In this document: positions 54,993 through 64,000 of the stretch, in pieces | How positions within the stretch are numbered: position 1 is the first letter of the stretch | Layout: the number at the start of each line of letters is the position of its first letter | Assembly: GCF_002441695.1 (NCBI RefSeq) | Contig: NZ_JXJW01000008.1 | Span: 1 to 64,000 of the forward strand | Reading direction: 5' to 3' | Length of the DNA stretch: 64,000 nt | Source: Pseudolactococcus piscium | GTDB lineage: Bacteria; Bacillota; Bacilli; Lactobacillales; Streptococcaceae | The notes under the pieces: model-generated | What the model was told of the DNA's origin: nothing | The model's input: only the letters and a program-made list of their open reading frames with translations | The model's database searches: none | Program-made: the position numbers and the translations under genes

Positions 54993-57582
54993 TTGTCACC
55001 TTTTTTCTAATTACCATTTGTAGAATCCCACCATTTTCATAATAGCCTAGATCAGCTTGTGAATCGAAACGTAGAGTAACTTGGAATTGCTTATCATCTG
55101 CATGAACTGTAATCAATTGACCAATTTCAGGTTGTTCTGGAAAATCAAAGCTGTAGGTCTCAAATCCAGTTAAGCCGAGGATATCTGCACTTTCCCCTGC
55201 TAAAAATTGTAGGGGAATCAAGCCCATCATGGCAAGATTACTGCGATGAATCCGTTCAAAACTTTCTGCAATAACGACTTTAACGCCTAAGAGATTTGTC
55301 CCTTTAGCTGCCCAGTCACGAGATGATCCCATGCCGTAGTCTTTACCCGCTAAGACAACCAAAGAGGTCCCATCTGCTTTGTAGCGCATGGCTGCATCAT
55401 AAATCGGTAAGGTCTCTTCCTTATACTTGGTTACGCCACCTTCAATACCTGGCGTTAACAAATTCTTGATCCGAATATTAGCAAATGTCCCTCTGGTCAT
55501 CACTTTATCATTACCTCGGCGACTACCGTATGAGTTGAAATCTCGTGGTGCAACACCAGCTTGATCTAGGAACTCACCCGCGGGAGATTTCATGGCAATA
55601 TTACCAGCAGGGCTGATATGGTCTGTCGTGACCGAATCACCAAATTTTGCAAGAACACGCATGTTTGTCAAAGGCCGATGTGAGACGTCTTCTGATAAGC
55701 TCAAGCCCTCAAAATAAGGGGGATTTGCGACATAAGTTGAGTTTTCATCCCACGGATAGGTTTGAGATTTCGATGACTTAATGTCATTCCAAGCATCATT
55801 TGCATCAAAAATATGGGCATAGTAGGTTTCATAAAGCTCACGTGTGACATACTGATCTACTTCTGCCTTAACCGTATCATAATCAGGCATGATATCTGTT
55901 AGATAAACAGGCTGACCTGCTTGATCAAGACCAAGTGGCTCAAGCGTCAAATCTTTTTTGATATTACCCGCAATCGCATAGGCAACAACTAATGGTGGAC
56001 TTGCTAGATAGTTAGCTTTCACAAGGGGATGAATTCGCCCTTCAAAGTTACGGTTCCCTGACAGGACAGATGTCACCAGCAAATCTTGATCCGTGATAGA
56101 TTCTGATACTTGATCATCTAGTGGTCCTGAGTTACCGATACAGGTCGTACAGCCATAGCCAACGACATCAAACCCAAGTTTTGCTAAGGGGTCAATCAAG
56201 CCAGCTTTCTCTAAATATGCTGTCACAACTTTTGAGCCTGGCGCTAGAGATGTTTTAACCGTTTTTGGCACTGTAAGGCCTTTTGCTACAGCATTTTTAG
56301 CAAGTAGACCTGCCATCATCATGACATAAGGATTACTAGTATTAGTACATGAGGTAATGGCAGCTATGGCGATATCCCCTTCTTGTACTAAAGCATCTGG
56401 GCTTGGTTTAACTGCTGCTAAACTTTTAGAAAAGTGCTCAAATTCTGATGCCATTTTTCCTAGCGGAATTAAATCTTGAGGTCGTTTTGGACCCGACAAA
56501 TAGGTCTCAATCTTGGCCAAATCGACTTCAATGACTTGATTATAAGTCGCTTCTTTTGTTGCATCATAAAAGAGGTGATTTGCCTTGGCATAAGTCTCCA
56601 CTAAGGAGATAAGCTCAGCATCACGGTTAGTGTTGGTCAGGTAGTTCAGTGTTTCGTCATCAATTGGGAAATAACCACAGGTTGCGCCATACTCTGGTGC
56701 CATATTGGCCACAGTAGCACGGTCTGCAAGCGTTAAACTTGCAAGGCCTGGGCCAAAATATTCGACAAATTTACCAACGACATCTTGATCACGCAAGATT
56801 TTTGTCATCGTTAAGGCCAGATCAGTTGCCGTGGCCAATGGGTTTAACTTACCGACAAAACGCACTCCGATGACTTCAGGCATGGGGAAGTAAGAGGCTT
56901 CACCAAGTATAGCAGCTTCTGCTTCAATCCCACCAACACCCCAACCAAGGACACCTAGACCATTGATCATCGTCGTATGGCTATCTGTCCCGAACACTGT
57001 ATCCGGTAGTAACACCTGATCTTTCGTATTCACAACATCTGATAGGTACTCAATATTGACTTGGTGAATGATGCCAGTAGCTGGTGGCACAACTCGGAAA
57101 TTTTCAAAGGATTCCGTTGCCCATTTGAGAAACTCATAGCGTTCACCATTCCGTTCAAACTCACGTTTGGCATTTAATAGAAGAGCTTGTTCAGACCCCG
57201 AAAAGTCAACTTGTAAAGAGTGGTCAATGACCAAGTCAACCGATACTTCTGGATTAATCAACTCAGGATTGCCACCTAATTGCTTAACTGAATCCCGCAT
57301 TGCTGCTAAATCAACAACTGCAGGTACACCCGTAAAGTCCTGTAAGATAACACGACTAGGCTTAAACGGAATTTCACCTGTATCCGTTTTACTGCCATCA
57401 AAGCTATTTAGCATCTCAAGATGCTCTGTCGTAAAATTGACACCATCTAGATTGCGTATGACCCCTTCTGCCAAAATACGCAGCGCATAAGGCAGCCTGT
57501 CGATATGATGTACAGCAGATGCGATATCAAAATAAGTGTAAGCAAGGCCGTTAACGGTTAATGGTTTCTCATATTTTCTCAA
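54985..57582 (-). CDS. citB: Aconitate hydratase
   Basis: 865 residues. 4Fe-4S ligand cysteines in [10 protein letters not shown] and [12 protein letters not shown]; swivel domain with [16 protein letters not shown] start with GGGAG eight bases upstream, two bases after the gltA stop. It isomerises citrate to isocitrate between gltA and icd products. Confidence 0.95.
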   Translation of the reverse strand: MRKYEKPLTVNGLAYTYFDIASAVHHIDRLPYALRILAEGVIRNLDGVNFTTEHLEMLNSFDGSKTDTGEIPFKPSRVILQDFTGVPAVVDLAAMRDSVKQLGGNPELINPEVSVDLVIDHSLQVDFSGSEQALLLNAKREFERNGERYEFLKWATESFENFRVVPPATGIIHQVNIEYLSDVVNTKDQVLLPDTVFGTDSHTTMINGLGVLGWGVGGIEAEAAILGEASYFPMPEVIGVRFVGKLNPLATATDLALTMTKILRDQDVVGKFVEYFGPGLASLTLADRATVANMAPEYGATCGYFPIDDETLNYLTNTNRDAELISLVETYAKANHLFYDATKEATYNQVIEVDLAKIETYLSGPKRPQDLIPLGKMASEFEHFSKSLAAVKPSPDALVQEGDIAIAAITSCTNTSNPYVMMMAGLLAKNAVAKGLTVPKTVKTSLAPGSKVVTAYLEKAGLIDPLAKLGFDVVGYGCTTCIGNSGPLDDQVSESITDQDLLVTSVLSGNRNFEGRIHPLVKANYLASPPLVVAYAIAGNIKKDLTLEPLGLDQAGQPVYLTDIMPDYDTVKAEVDQYVTRELYETYYAHIFDANDAWNDIKSSKSQTYPWDENSTYVANPPYFEGLSLSEDVSHRPLTNMRVLAKFGDSVTTDHISPAGNIAMKSPAGEFLDQAGVAPRDFNSYGSRRGNDKVMTRGTFANIRIKNLLTPGIEGGVTKYKEETLPIYDAAMRYKADGTSLVVLAGKDYGMGSSRDWAAKGTNLLGVKVVIAESFERIHRSNLAMMGLIPLQFLAGESADILGLTGFETYSFDFPEQPEIGQLITVHADDKQFQVTLRFDSQADLGYYENGGILQMVIRKKVTNG

Positions 57583-57584
57583 TT

Positions 57585-58910
57585 TTATAGCTCCCTATCT
57601 TCTATTTTGGTATAGGCTTTTGTGGTTAAGACGCTTTCATATGCTGGTCGAATAATCTTATTCATATTTAGCATTTCTTCCATGCGATGTGCACTCCAGC
57701 CAACGATTCTTGCAATTGCAAAAAGTGGTGTATAAAGTTCCTCAGGTAAGCCTAACATCTGATAGACAAAGCCACTATAGAAATCGACATTAGCAGATAC
57801 CCCCTTATAGATATTACGCTCTTGCGCAATCGCTTGAGGTGCTAAGCGCTCGATTTTCTTGTAAAACTGATAGGCATCATGTAAGCCCTTTTCTTCAGCA
57901 AGTTCTTTGACATAAGATTTGAGCACTTCAGCACGGGGATCAGAAAGCGAATAGATGGCATGACCCATACCATAGATCAACCCTTTTTTGTCAAAGGCAT
58001 CTTTATTCAAAATTTTACATAGGTAGTCAAAAATCGCATCTTCGTCCGTATGATCTGGTACATTTTTCCAGATATCATCTAACATCTTAGCCACTTTAAT
58101 ATTTGCACCACCATGTTTTGAGCCTTTAAGACTTGACAATGATGCAACAACTGAAGCATAGGTATCAGTGCCAGAACTCGTCACAACGTGGGTCGTGAAG
58201 GTGGAATTATTCCCCCCACCATGCTCCATATGCAAAATCAGGGCTAGGTCCAACACTTTTGCTTCCGTGTCAGTAAACTGCTTATCTGGTCGTAAGAGTC
58301 TTAAAATATTTTCTGCAGTGGTTAGATTTTTATCTGGATAATGAATGTAAAGGCTTTCATCTTTTTCTATATGATTATAGGCCTGGTAAGCATATATAGC
58401 TAACAAAGGGAAATTAGCAATCAAACTAAGTGATTGATCTAAGACATTTTCCAAGGTCATCTCATTAACCTTTTCATCAAAAGTCGCTAATGATAAAATA
58501 CTGCGACTCATCGAATTCATGACATCATTTGAGGTTGCTTTCAAAATAATGTCGCGAACAAATTCAGGCGGTAAGTGTCGTTTGTCGACTAATTTTAGAT
58601 TAAACTCAGCTAATTCTGAGGCAGTAGGTAATTCGCCAAACAATAGCAAATAGGTGATTTCCTCAAAACCAAAGCGGTTTTCTGCCTTAAGATGTTCCGA
58701 AATCGCTTTGATATTGATCGCGCGATATTCCAAAATACCTGGCATCGGATCACCCGCTTCATCAAAGGAATGAATAGCAGAAATATTAGTTAATCCTGCT
58801 AAAACACCCTTACCATTCACATCACGTAGCCCTTTTTTGACATCATACTGCTCATAAAATGCCAAGGGAATAATCGAGTTCTTTTGTATCTTAGTGATAT
58901 AGTTATCCAT
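57585..58910 (-). CDS. gltA: Citrate synthase
   Basis: 441 residues, type II-like. Catalytic His in [12 protein letters not shown] and [20 protein letters not shown]. Condenses oxaloacetate and acetyl-CoA. CGGAGGG before ATG. First gene of the oxidative TCA branch, with TTGTAA-17-TATAAT promoter upstream. Confidence 0.95.
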   Translation of the reverse strand: MDNYITKIQKNSIIPLAFYEQYDVKKGLRDVNGKGVLAGLTNISAIHSFDEAGDPMPGILEYRAINIKAISEHLKAENRFGFEEITYLLLFGELPTASELAEFNLKLVDKRHLPPEFVRDIILKATSNDVMNSMSRSILSLATFDEKVNEMTLENVLDQSLSLIANFPLLAIYAYQAYNHIEKDESLYIHYPDKNLTTAENILRLLRPDKQFTDTEAKVLDLALILHMEHGGGNNSTFTTHVVTSSGTDTYASVVASLSSLKGSKHGGANIKVAKMLDDIWKNVPDHTDEDAIFDYLCKILNKDAFDKKGLIYGMGHAIYSLSDPRAEVLKSYVKELAEEKGLHDAYQFYKKIERLAPQAIAQERNIYKGVSANVDFYSGFVYQMLGLPEELYTPLFAIARIVGWSAHRMEEMLNMNKIIRPAYESVLTTKAYTKIEDREL

Positions 58911-58960
58911 AGCCGTAGCAACCCTCCGAAAGAATCTTCTGAAAATTTAGTTAATAACTC

Positions 58961-59024
58961 ATTATAAGGTATTTTAGTCATATTTACAAGTTTTTGTATT
59001 GACGATGTGAAAAGATGTTACATC
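58961..59024 (-). promoter_or_regulatory. gltA promoter and upstream dyad
   Basis: Minus strand TTGTAA (58989-58984), 17 bp, TATAAT (58966-58961). Fifteen bases upstream of the -35 is an imperfect dyad GATGTGA..TTACATC (59004-59024), with GATGT also directly repeated. A regulator of the TCA branch could bind there; not assigned. Confidence 0.6.
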
Positions 59025-59070
59025 AGAATTAAGCTCATGCTAGCTTATATTTGCCTTTTTTATACAAAAA

Positions 59071-59103
59071 AACAACTTCTTTAGTCTAATTGACGAAGTT
59101 GTT
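59071..59103 (-). terminator. whiA terminator overlapping its stop
   Basis: AACAACTTC/GAAGTTGTT stem (59071-59079 with 59095-59103) and a T-run on the minus strand; it includes the end of the whiA reading frame. Confidence 0.8.
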
Positions 59104-59986
59104 CAGCTAATTCTTTTATTTTGCGTAGGCGATGGTTAACACCCGATTTACCGAGAGGTGGGACTAATAGTTGACCTAGTTCAACGATCGTGGCATCTGG
59201 ATTAGCCATTCTGGCAACAGCGATTTCTCTTAAATTATCCGGTAATTTATCCATGCTTTTAAGGAATTTGATGGCTTCAATAACAGTCTGCGCAGCATTA
59301 ACCGTTTTTCCAATATTTGCTGCTTCAAAATTAGTTTGTCGGTTGGCAGTATTGCGCATTTCTCTCACTATTTTTGCATCTTCTATCTTAAATCTGGCCG
59401 CATTTGCACCAATCAGACTCAGGAAGTCGATAATCATCTCAGAATTAGCTAAATAAGTGACTGATCTGGATTTTCTGTTGATCACCTTGCTAGTAATGCC
59501 AAAGTTTTCCAGTAAAAATTGTAGATCAGCCGCATGCTCTTCATAATACGAGGCAATTTCCAAATGATACTTGCCTTTTTCAGGATTTGTGACGCTACCA
59601 CTACTAAGAAAAGCGCCACGCAAATAGCCAACTGCCATTTTTTCATCAAATTTGACTGAATCTGGTATACCATGATCCAATAGCAAACTATCAGCTAATT
59701 CAAATCTATCTAAAATATCGGCTACATTGTCTTTGATGACAATCGTATACACACGGTTTTTAGATAGCGTTGTTTTTTGATGCGTTTTTATTTCTGATTT
59801 AATCTCATATTTAGCCAATAATGTAGCGTAAATAAAGCGTGCAGTTGTTGCATTTTCAGTCGTAATGGCCAAAGTCAAGCCACCTGATATCCCCAAAACA
59901 CCGTTCATTCTCAGTAGGGCGATTAAGACACCATCCGAAACGGTTAATTGGGTCAACTCTTTTTTAACGTCAGAAGAAAAACTCAT
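59081..59986 (-). CDS. whiA: WhiA sporulation/division regulator
   Basis: 301 residues. Homing-endonuclease-like N-terminal domain (GYLRGAFLSSGSVTNPEKGKYHLEI) and C-terminal helix-turn-helix (SGVNHRLRKIKELAEQL). Conserved in Firmicutes; linked to cell division and chromosome segregation. Last of the rapZ-yvcK-whiA set, overlapping yvcK by four bases. Confidence 0.92.
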   Translation of the reverse strand: MSFSSDVKKELTQLTVSDGVLIALLRMNGVLGISGGLTLAITTENATTARFIYATLLAKYEIKSEIKTHQKTTLSKNRVYTIVIKDNVADILDRFELADSLLLDHGIPDSVKFDEKMAVGYLRGAFLSSGSVTNPEKGKYHLEIASYYEEHAADLQFLLENFGITSKVINRKSRSVTYLANSEMIIDFLSLIGANAARFKIEDAKIVREMRNTANRQTNFEAANIGKTVNAAQTVIEAIKFLKSMDKLPDNLREIAVARMANPDATIVELGQLLVPPLGKSGVNHRLRKIKELAEQLRQLD

Positions 59987-60960
59987 AGCAGGCGTCTCTC
60001 ACTAATGCGCATGATTTCCTGGGCTACTGCATCCCCATTATGGAAGGCACCACCATCAACTAATTTCAGAAAATCATTGGAGATGATGCGAATATTTTCT
60101 GCTTGTAGTCCTGTAAAGTCATGTCTGACTTGCACTAGATACTCATCAAACTTATTTGTGTTCATATAAGTATCTGGTACTTGTGCCACATTTACCAAAA
60201 CAGTATCAATAAATTGCGTGCCAACATGATTATGTAAGACATTAACATGATCCGCATCCGTAAAGTTTTCCGTTTCACCACGTTGGGTCATGATGTTACA
60301 AACATAAACCACCTGAGCAGTTGTCTGATTCAAGGCTTCTCGTATTTCTGGAATGACAACATTTGGTAAGATAGAGGTAAAAAGACTGCCAGGTCCCATG
60401 ACAATCGTATCCGCAGCCATGATTTCAGCGACAACATGACGTGAGGCAGTTGGCGTTTCCTGATTATTTGTATTGGTCACATAAACATGATCAATCTTAC
60501 CAGGATAGTCTGCAATATGACTTTCTCCAATCACCTCTTTTTTGTCCTGAAAGACAGCATGGAGGGTTAAGGCTGCTTCACTAGAGGGTAAAATCCTGCC
60601 TTGAACATGAAAGAACTTAGCCAAAATTTGAATGGCATTATAGGTAGAACCTTGCATCTCTGACACACCTGCAATCACTAAGTTACCAATCGGATGACCA
60701 CTGAGCGGGCCATCATCAGCCTTAAAGCGATACTGAAAGATTTGCTCATAAAGGCGTGGCATGTCACTCATGGCAACTAGGACATTGCGTAAATCACCTG
60801 GCGGGGCAATATCAAGAGCCCCTCTTAACTCACCAGAACTGCCACCGTCGTCAGCAACTGTCACGATTGCTGTCAGATCGACATCTTCCTTTCTCAATGC
60901 GTTCAAAATGACAGGAATACCCGTTCCGCCACCTATCACGACTATTTTTTTCTTTCTCAT
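59983..60960 (-). CDS. yvcK: YvcK/GpuA-type gluconeogenesis and cell-wall factor
   Basis: 325 residues, CofD/UPF0052 fold: [13 protein letters not shown] at the N-terminus and [16 protein letters not shown]. Binds UDP-sugars in B. subtilis and is needed for cell shape on gluconeogenic substrates. It overlaps rapZ by four bases (ATGA). Confidence 0.92.
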   Translation of the reverse strand: MRKKKIVVIGGGTGIPVILNALRKEDVDLTAIVTVADDGGSSGELRGALDIAPPGDLRNVLVAMSDMPRLYEQIFQYRFKADDGPLSGHPIGNLVIAGVSEMQGSTYNAIQILAKFFHVQGRILPSSEAALTLHAVFQDKKEVIGESHIADYPGKIDHVYVTNTNNQETPTASRHVVAEIMAADTIVMGPGSLFTSILPNVVIPEIREALNQTTAQVVYVCNIMTQRGETENFTDADHVNVLHNHVGTQFIDTVLVNVAQVPDTYMNTNKFDEYLVQVRHDFTGLQAENIRIISNDFLKLVDGGAFHNGDAVAQEIMRISERRLL

Positions 60961-61850
60961 GACCGATTGACCGTTTCTTTCCGTCTATCTTTATCACGGT
61001 GATTGGTATTGACTAACCACTTACCAGATGTTAACTCTTCCGAGATGCGTTTTGCAAATGCTACACTTCTATGCTGACCACCCGTACAGCCGATGGCAAT
61101 AACCAATACTGACTTACCTTCTTTTTCATAGCCTGGAATGATTGGGTTTAGCATCCGCATTAAATTCGTGTAGAAGGCTTCAGACTCAGGTGCATCCATG
61201 ACATAATTATAGACTGCCTCTTCAAGTCCTGTCTGATTGCGTAGCTCAGGAATATAATGTGGGTTTGGTAAAAAACGGACATCAAACACAAGGTCAGCAT
61301 CCAAAGGCAGGCCATACTTGAAACCAAAACTCATGACTTCTATTCTGAAAGGCGCTTTCGTATTCTCCGTCGCAAACTGTTGTGAAATTTGTGAGCGTAG
61401 ATTTCTAGGTGTTAATTCAGTCGTGTCAATCACATTTTGAGAAAATGACTTTAAAGGAGACAAAAGTTCGCGTTCCCGCAATATCCCATCCAAAACCCGA
61501 CCATCTTCTGCAAGCGGATGACTACGACGCGTCTCTTTATAGCGTGCAACCAACTCTTCATCAGAGCTATCTAGATATAACAATCTAAAGTCTACATCAG
61601 GATTATCAGATAAATCATTGACGATATCGCTTAGTGCATCAAAAAAACTACGACTTCGCATATCAACAACCATGGCGACTTTATCAATGTCCCCTTTTTC
61701 AGACGTCGTTAACAGGCTGACAAATTTTTCGATCAGATTGGCAGGCATATTATCAACTGTGAAATAGCCCATATCTTCAAAAGATTGGATGGCGACCGTT
61801 TTCCCAGCGCCACTCATCCCAGTGATAATGACTAAATTAATTTTTTGCAT
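60957..61850 (-). CDS. rapZ: RapZ/YvcJ-type nucleotide-binding protein
   Basis: 297 residues. Walker [13 protein letters not shown] (residues 10-21), DMGYFTVDN, and C-terminal [14 protein letters not shown]-loop regulator; RNase adaptor in E. coli, role in competence in B. subtilis. GGAGG before ATG; overlaps the membrane-protein gene upstream by 14 bases. Confidence 0.93.
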   Translation of the reverse strand: MQKINLVIITGMSGAGKTVAIQSFEDMGYFTVDNMPANLIEKFVSLLTTSEKGDIDKVAMVVDMRSRSFFDALSDIVNDLSDNPDVDFRLLYLDSSDEELVARYKETRRSHPLAEDGRVLDGILRERELLSPLKSFSQNVIDTTELTPRNLRSQISQQFATENTKAPFRIEVMSFGFKYGLPLDADLVFDVRFLPNPHYIPELRNQTGLEEAVYNYVMDAPESEAFYTNLMRMLNPIIPGYEKEGKSVLVIAIGCTGGQHRSVAFAKRISEELTSGKWLVNTNHRDKDRRKETVNRS

Positions 61851-62457
61851 GATAGATCCTCCGTTTAGCTTTAACTAATAGCATAGACCAGAATAGCAGA
61901 TAGATGAGCCCAAATAGGATAAAGCAGGCCATGAAATAGGATTCTGGTAAGATGTTGATGACTGGATCCGTAGCTGGATCAAAGAGCCAATTTGCGTTTC
62001 TAAATAACAGTTTATGAAAGGTAATGAAGATGGTATCAAATCCACCAAATAAGCTGATGACCGCCACAAATAGGGGTAGCATGAGACACAGTTTAAGTTC
62101 TTGATAAACCTGGATATACTGTCTATTTTTGATGAATAGGACTGTCGGTATGGCAAGGATAATCGTAGCAAGCATGGCAAAAATGAACAAATTTTTGACA
62201 TCCGCAAAATGACTCAAACCTTCAGAAGAGCTTTTAAAATCAGGCATGTTTAATGCGTGATTAAATGGGTTGAGCAAATAAGCCATCAAGGTATTAAAAT
62301 TATAGATAATCGTTTTTTGACTCAGATAGCTCAATTCAGTTAGCTTAAGTGGGTTGAGCAAGCTATAAAATAAGGGGATTGCAGCAAAAATCGTCACCGT
62401 CGCACTTGCAGCAATCGACCATAAAAAAACCAATAAAAAGTGGAGTTTAACTTTCAT
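61837..62457 (-). CDS. TIGR01906-type integral membrane protein
   Basis: 206 residues with about five hydrophobic segments and the conserved loop [21 protein letters not shown]. This matches the TIGR01906 family of streptococci/lactococci, function unknown. It starts 12 bases after the NagD-type gene and overlaps rapZ by 14. Confidence 0.85.
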   Translation of the reverse strand: MKVKLHFLLVFLWSIAASATVTIFAAIPLFYSLLNPLKLTELSYLSQKTIIYNFNTLMAYLLNPFNHALNMPDFKSSSEGLSHFADVKNLFIFAMLATIILAIPTVLFIKNRQYIQVYQELKLCLMLPLFVAVISLFGGFDTIFITFHKLLFRNANWLFDPATDPVINILPESYFMACFILFGLIYLLFWSMLLVKAKRRIYHAKN

Positions 62458-62469
62458 CTCTTACCAACC

Positions 62470-63234
62470 TCACAGTTGCCAGTCATCTAAAGACGCAATA
62501 ACATGGGTTGGCGCAATCGGCAATCCTGCCACTTCTTCAGGCTTAGTAAAGCCAGTTGTAACCAGTAAACTAGCGATATCGTTATCAATACCTGCACGTA
62601 TATCTGTTAGGTAATTGTCGCCAACCATGACTAGATCACGTCGTGATATGCCAATCCGCTCAACCGCTTTGTTCATAATAATTGCATTTGGTTTACCGAT
62701 AAAAATGGGTTTAATCCGTGTTGCAGTCTCTAATAATTTATTAATACTCCCTGCACCTGGCAAAAGACCACGTTCGGTAGGGATATTTAAATCAGGATTG
62801 GTCCCGATAAACATGGCCCCATTTGCGATAGCAAGTGTTGCGATGGTCAATTTTTCATAAGTTAGATCATTATCTAAGCCGACAACAACATAAGCAGGAT
62901 TTTCAGTCTCTCTTTTATAGCTCCCATAGATGGCAGATTTAAGACCTGATTCACCAATCACATAGGCAGTATCTCCTTTGGCCATATCATTCATATAATC
63001 CAGCGTGGCTAAAGTTGCTGTATAAATTGTTTCCTCAGTTGTGGTAATCGCAAACTTTTCTTTTAAGCGTGCCTGTACCTGGGCAGGTGTTTTCGTTGTA
63101 TTATTTGTGACAAAGAGGTGGGGGATTTTTTTATCTTGCAGGCGTTTCACAAATCTGGTGCCCGCTGGTATTTTTTTTTCCCCCATATAAATCGTCCCGT
63201 CAAGATCAATCAGATAGCCTTTATAGTGTGTCAT
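62470..63234 (-). CDS. HAD-IIA (NagD/TIGR01457) phosphatase
   Basis: 254 residues. Motif [24 protein letters not shown]2-type cap, and [19 protein letters not shown]01457-type sugar or nucleotide phosphatase; substrate unknown. Its ATG is directly after the thioesterase stop. Confidence 0.88.
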   Translation of the reverse strand: MTHYKGYLIDLDGTIYMGEKKIPAGTRFVKRLQDKKIPHLFVTNNTTKTPAQVQARLKEKFAITTTEETIYTATLATLDYMNDMAKGDTAYVIGESGLKSAIYGSYKRETENPAYVVVGLDNDLTYEKLTIATLAIANGAMFIGTNPDLNIPTERGLLPGAGSINKLLETATRIKPIFIGKPNAIIMNKAVERIGISRRDLVMVGDNYLTDIRAGIDNDIASLLVTTGFTKPEEVAGLPIAPTHVIASLDDWQL

Positions 63235-63963
63235 TTATTTTTCTCTCCACGTAATTTCAGCTTGTGCATGGTTGCTTGCTGTTTTAATCTCATGATGTGA
63301 TGTTTTATCACGCATATCTACGCGAGATAAAACATCAACCCCATACATGACTTCTTTGATGTATTTCAAATAGATTTTTTCAGGGACATGACCACTTAAG
63401 AAATCAAAGCCTAATGGATCAATCATCCAGTCAAAATACTTACTGTTATTGACATGCCCGTTTTGATCAATATCGTTAAATCTGACATGAAAGTCGCGTT
63501 CAATCATTGTATCTGCGTTTAACTCGCCAAACTTATGACCCCGAACCATTTTTGATACTTTTTCAGTTTGATATGGTGCAACAATTGCTTCCTCCACATG
63601 GACAACCTTACGATGACTAATATCAAGTAAGACAAATGTCGATGAAATCGTTAATAATTTCTCCCCATTCTCTGCATAAAAGACAAAATCACGATAACAG
63701 AAAAATTTATTATAACTTGTAGCAAATGTCTCGATTGTTATCGTCTCATTAAATCTGGGGAGTCGCGCAATATCAATCGCATACTCGACAACAACCCATG
63801 TATAGTCATAGGTTTCTTTTAACCAGATATCACTAACACCTAAGCTGAGAGATTGTTCGCCTGAGAGTTGCAAGGCGACGTTGAAAATGCTTGGTAGTTT
63901 CATGTTACCATTTGCATCACTTTCATAGTAAGGGACATTATATTTTTTCTTGTAAGTTAACAT
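63235..63963 (-). CDS. Acyl-ACP thioesterase (hot-dog fold)
   Basis: 242 residues of the FatA-type family: N-terminal half with YYESDANGNMKLPSIFNVALQLSGEQS and a second half with RFNDIDQNGHVNNSKYFDWM (Asp-His-Asn active site). Releases fatty acids from acyl-ACP. Its extended -10 (TGGTAAAAT) ends six bases before the ATG; GAAGG is the ribosome site. Confidence 0.85.
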   Translation of the reverse strand: MLTYKKKYNVPYYESDANGNMKLPSIFNVALQLSGEQSLSLGVSDIWLKETYDYTWVVVEYAIDIARLPRFNETITIETFATSYNKFFCYRDFVFYAENGEKLLTISSTFVLLDISHRKVVHVEEAIVAPYQTEKVSKMVRGHKFGELNADTMIERDFHVRFNDIDQNGHVNNSKYFDWMIDPLGFDFLSGHVPEKIYLKYIKEVMYGVDVLSRVDMRDKTSHHEIKTASNHAQAEITWREK

Positions 63964-63983
63964 ACCTTCATTTTACCAAAAAA

Positions 63984-64000
63984 ACGCCCTGAATTGGCGT
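63984..64000. terminator. Terminator at right edge, cut by window end
   Basis: ACGCC-ctgaatt-GGCGT with a T-run on the minus strand, part of the terminator of a gene beyond the window. The T-run flows into the thioesterase -10. Confidence 0.6.

Overview
This 64-kb chromosomal window looks like a low-GC Gram-positive coccus of the family Streptococcaceae, most likely Lactococcus or a close relative. The basis is the gene content and protein sequences: a gltA-citB-icd partial TCA cluster, kdpDE next to kdpFABC, ahpCF, parE/parC, whiA-yvcK-rapZ, streptococcal-type TopA and cell-wall adhesins. The genus is an inference from gene order and protein character, not from a search.

Layout. 1-4575: 3' part of a giant BspA-type leucine-rich-repeat surface protein that runs off the left edge. 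4757-9836: a nucleoside/ribose salvage operon on the minus strand (nucleoside hydrolase, DcuC-type permease, GNAT, ribokinase) with a divergent LacI-type regulator; a cre site and a regulator-type palindrome sit at the operon promoter. 9892-14019: a DUF1697 gene, a MerR regulator with a flavodoxin-fold oxidoreductase behind a typical 19-bp-spacer MerR promoter, and ahpCF. 14330-21077: a 6.7-kb integrative and mobilizable element (IME) inserted in the 3' end of guaA, bounded by 29-bp direct repeats. It has an FtsK/TcpA-like ATPase, a Rep_trans (MobT/NicK-like) relaxase, an oriT/sso-like structured region, a small excisionase, a tyrosine integrase and five proteins of unknown function, one of them a 22-residue peptide. 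21066-23560: guaA and a HAD phosphatase. 23651-31810: the Kdp high-affinity potassium system (KdpDE, a 31-aa membrane peptide, KdpF, A, B, C). 31956-33320: rluD and lspA. 33427-39267: a 1.9-kresidue sortase-anchored adhesin with eight CnaB repeats, followed by a 1.1-kb AT-rich gap holding a long dyad, a short upstream ORF and a strong promoter followed by a perfect 21-bp hairpin (candidate small RNA).

40372-46842: topoisomerase IV genes split by the KtrAB potassium uptake genes (parE-ktrB-ktrA-parC). 47062-48746: a small inserted cassette carrying a DUF4143-type AAA+ ATPase, flanked by a 57-bp duplication of the topA 3' end. 48749-53656: topA, lrgAB and a CapA-like protein. 53760-58910: gltA-citB-icd, making 2-oxoglutarate; the Icd cofactor-site residues look NAD-type. 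59081-63963: whiA, yvcK, rapZ, a TIGR01906-type membrane protein, a NagD-type HAD phosphatase and an acyl-ACP thioesterase, closely packed.

The most unusual items are the guaA IME with its unknown genes and peptide, the topA-tail cassette, the candidate hairpin RNA at 39.9 kb, the extra small ORF ahead of kdpF, and the potassium-transport genes lodged between parE and parC.
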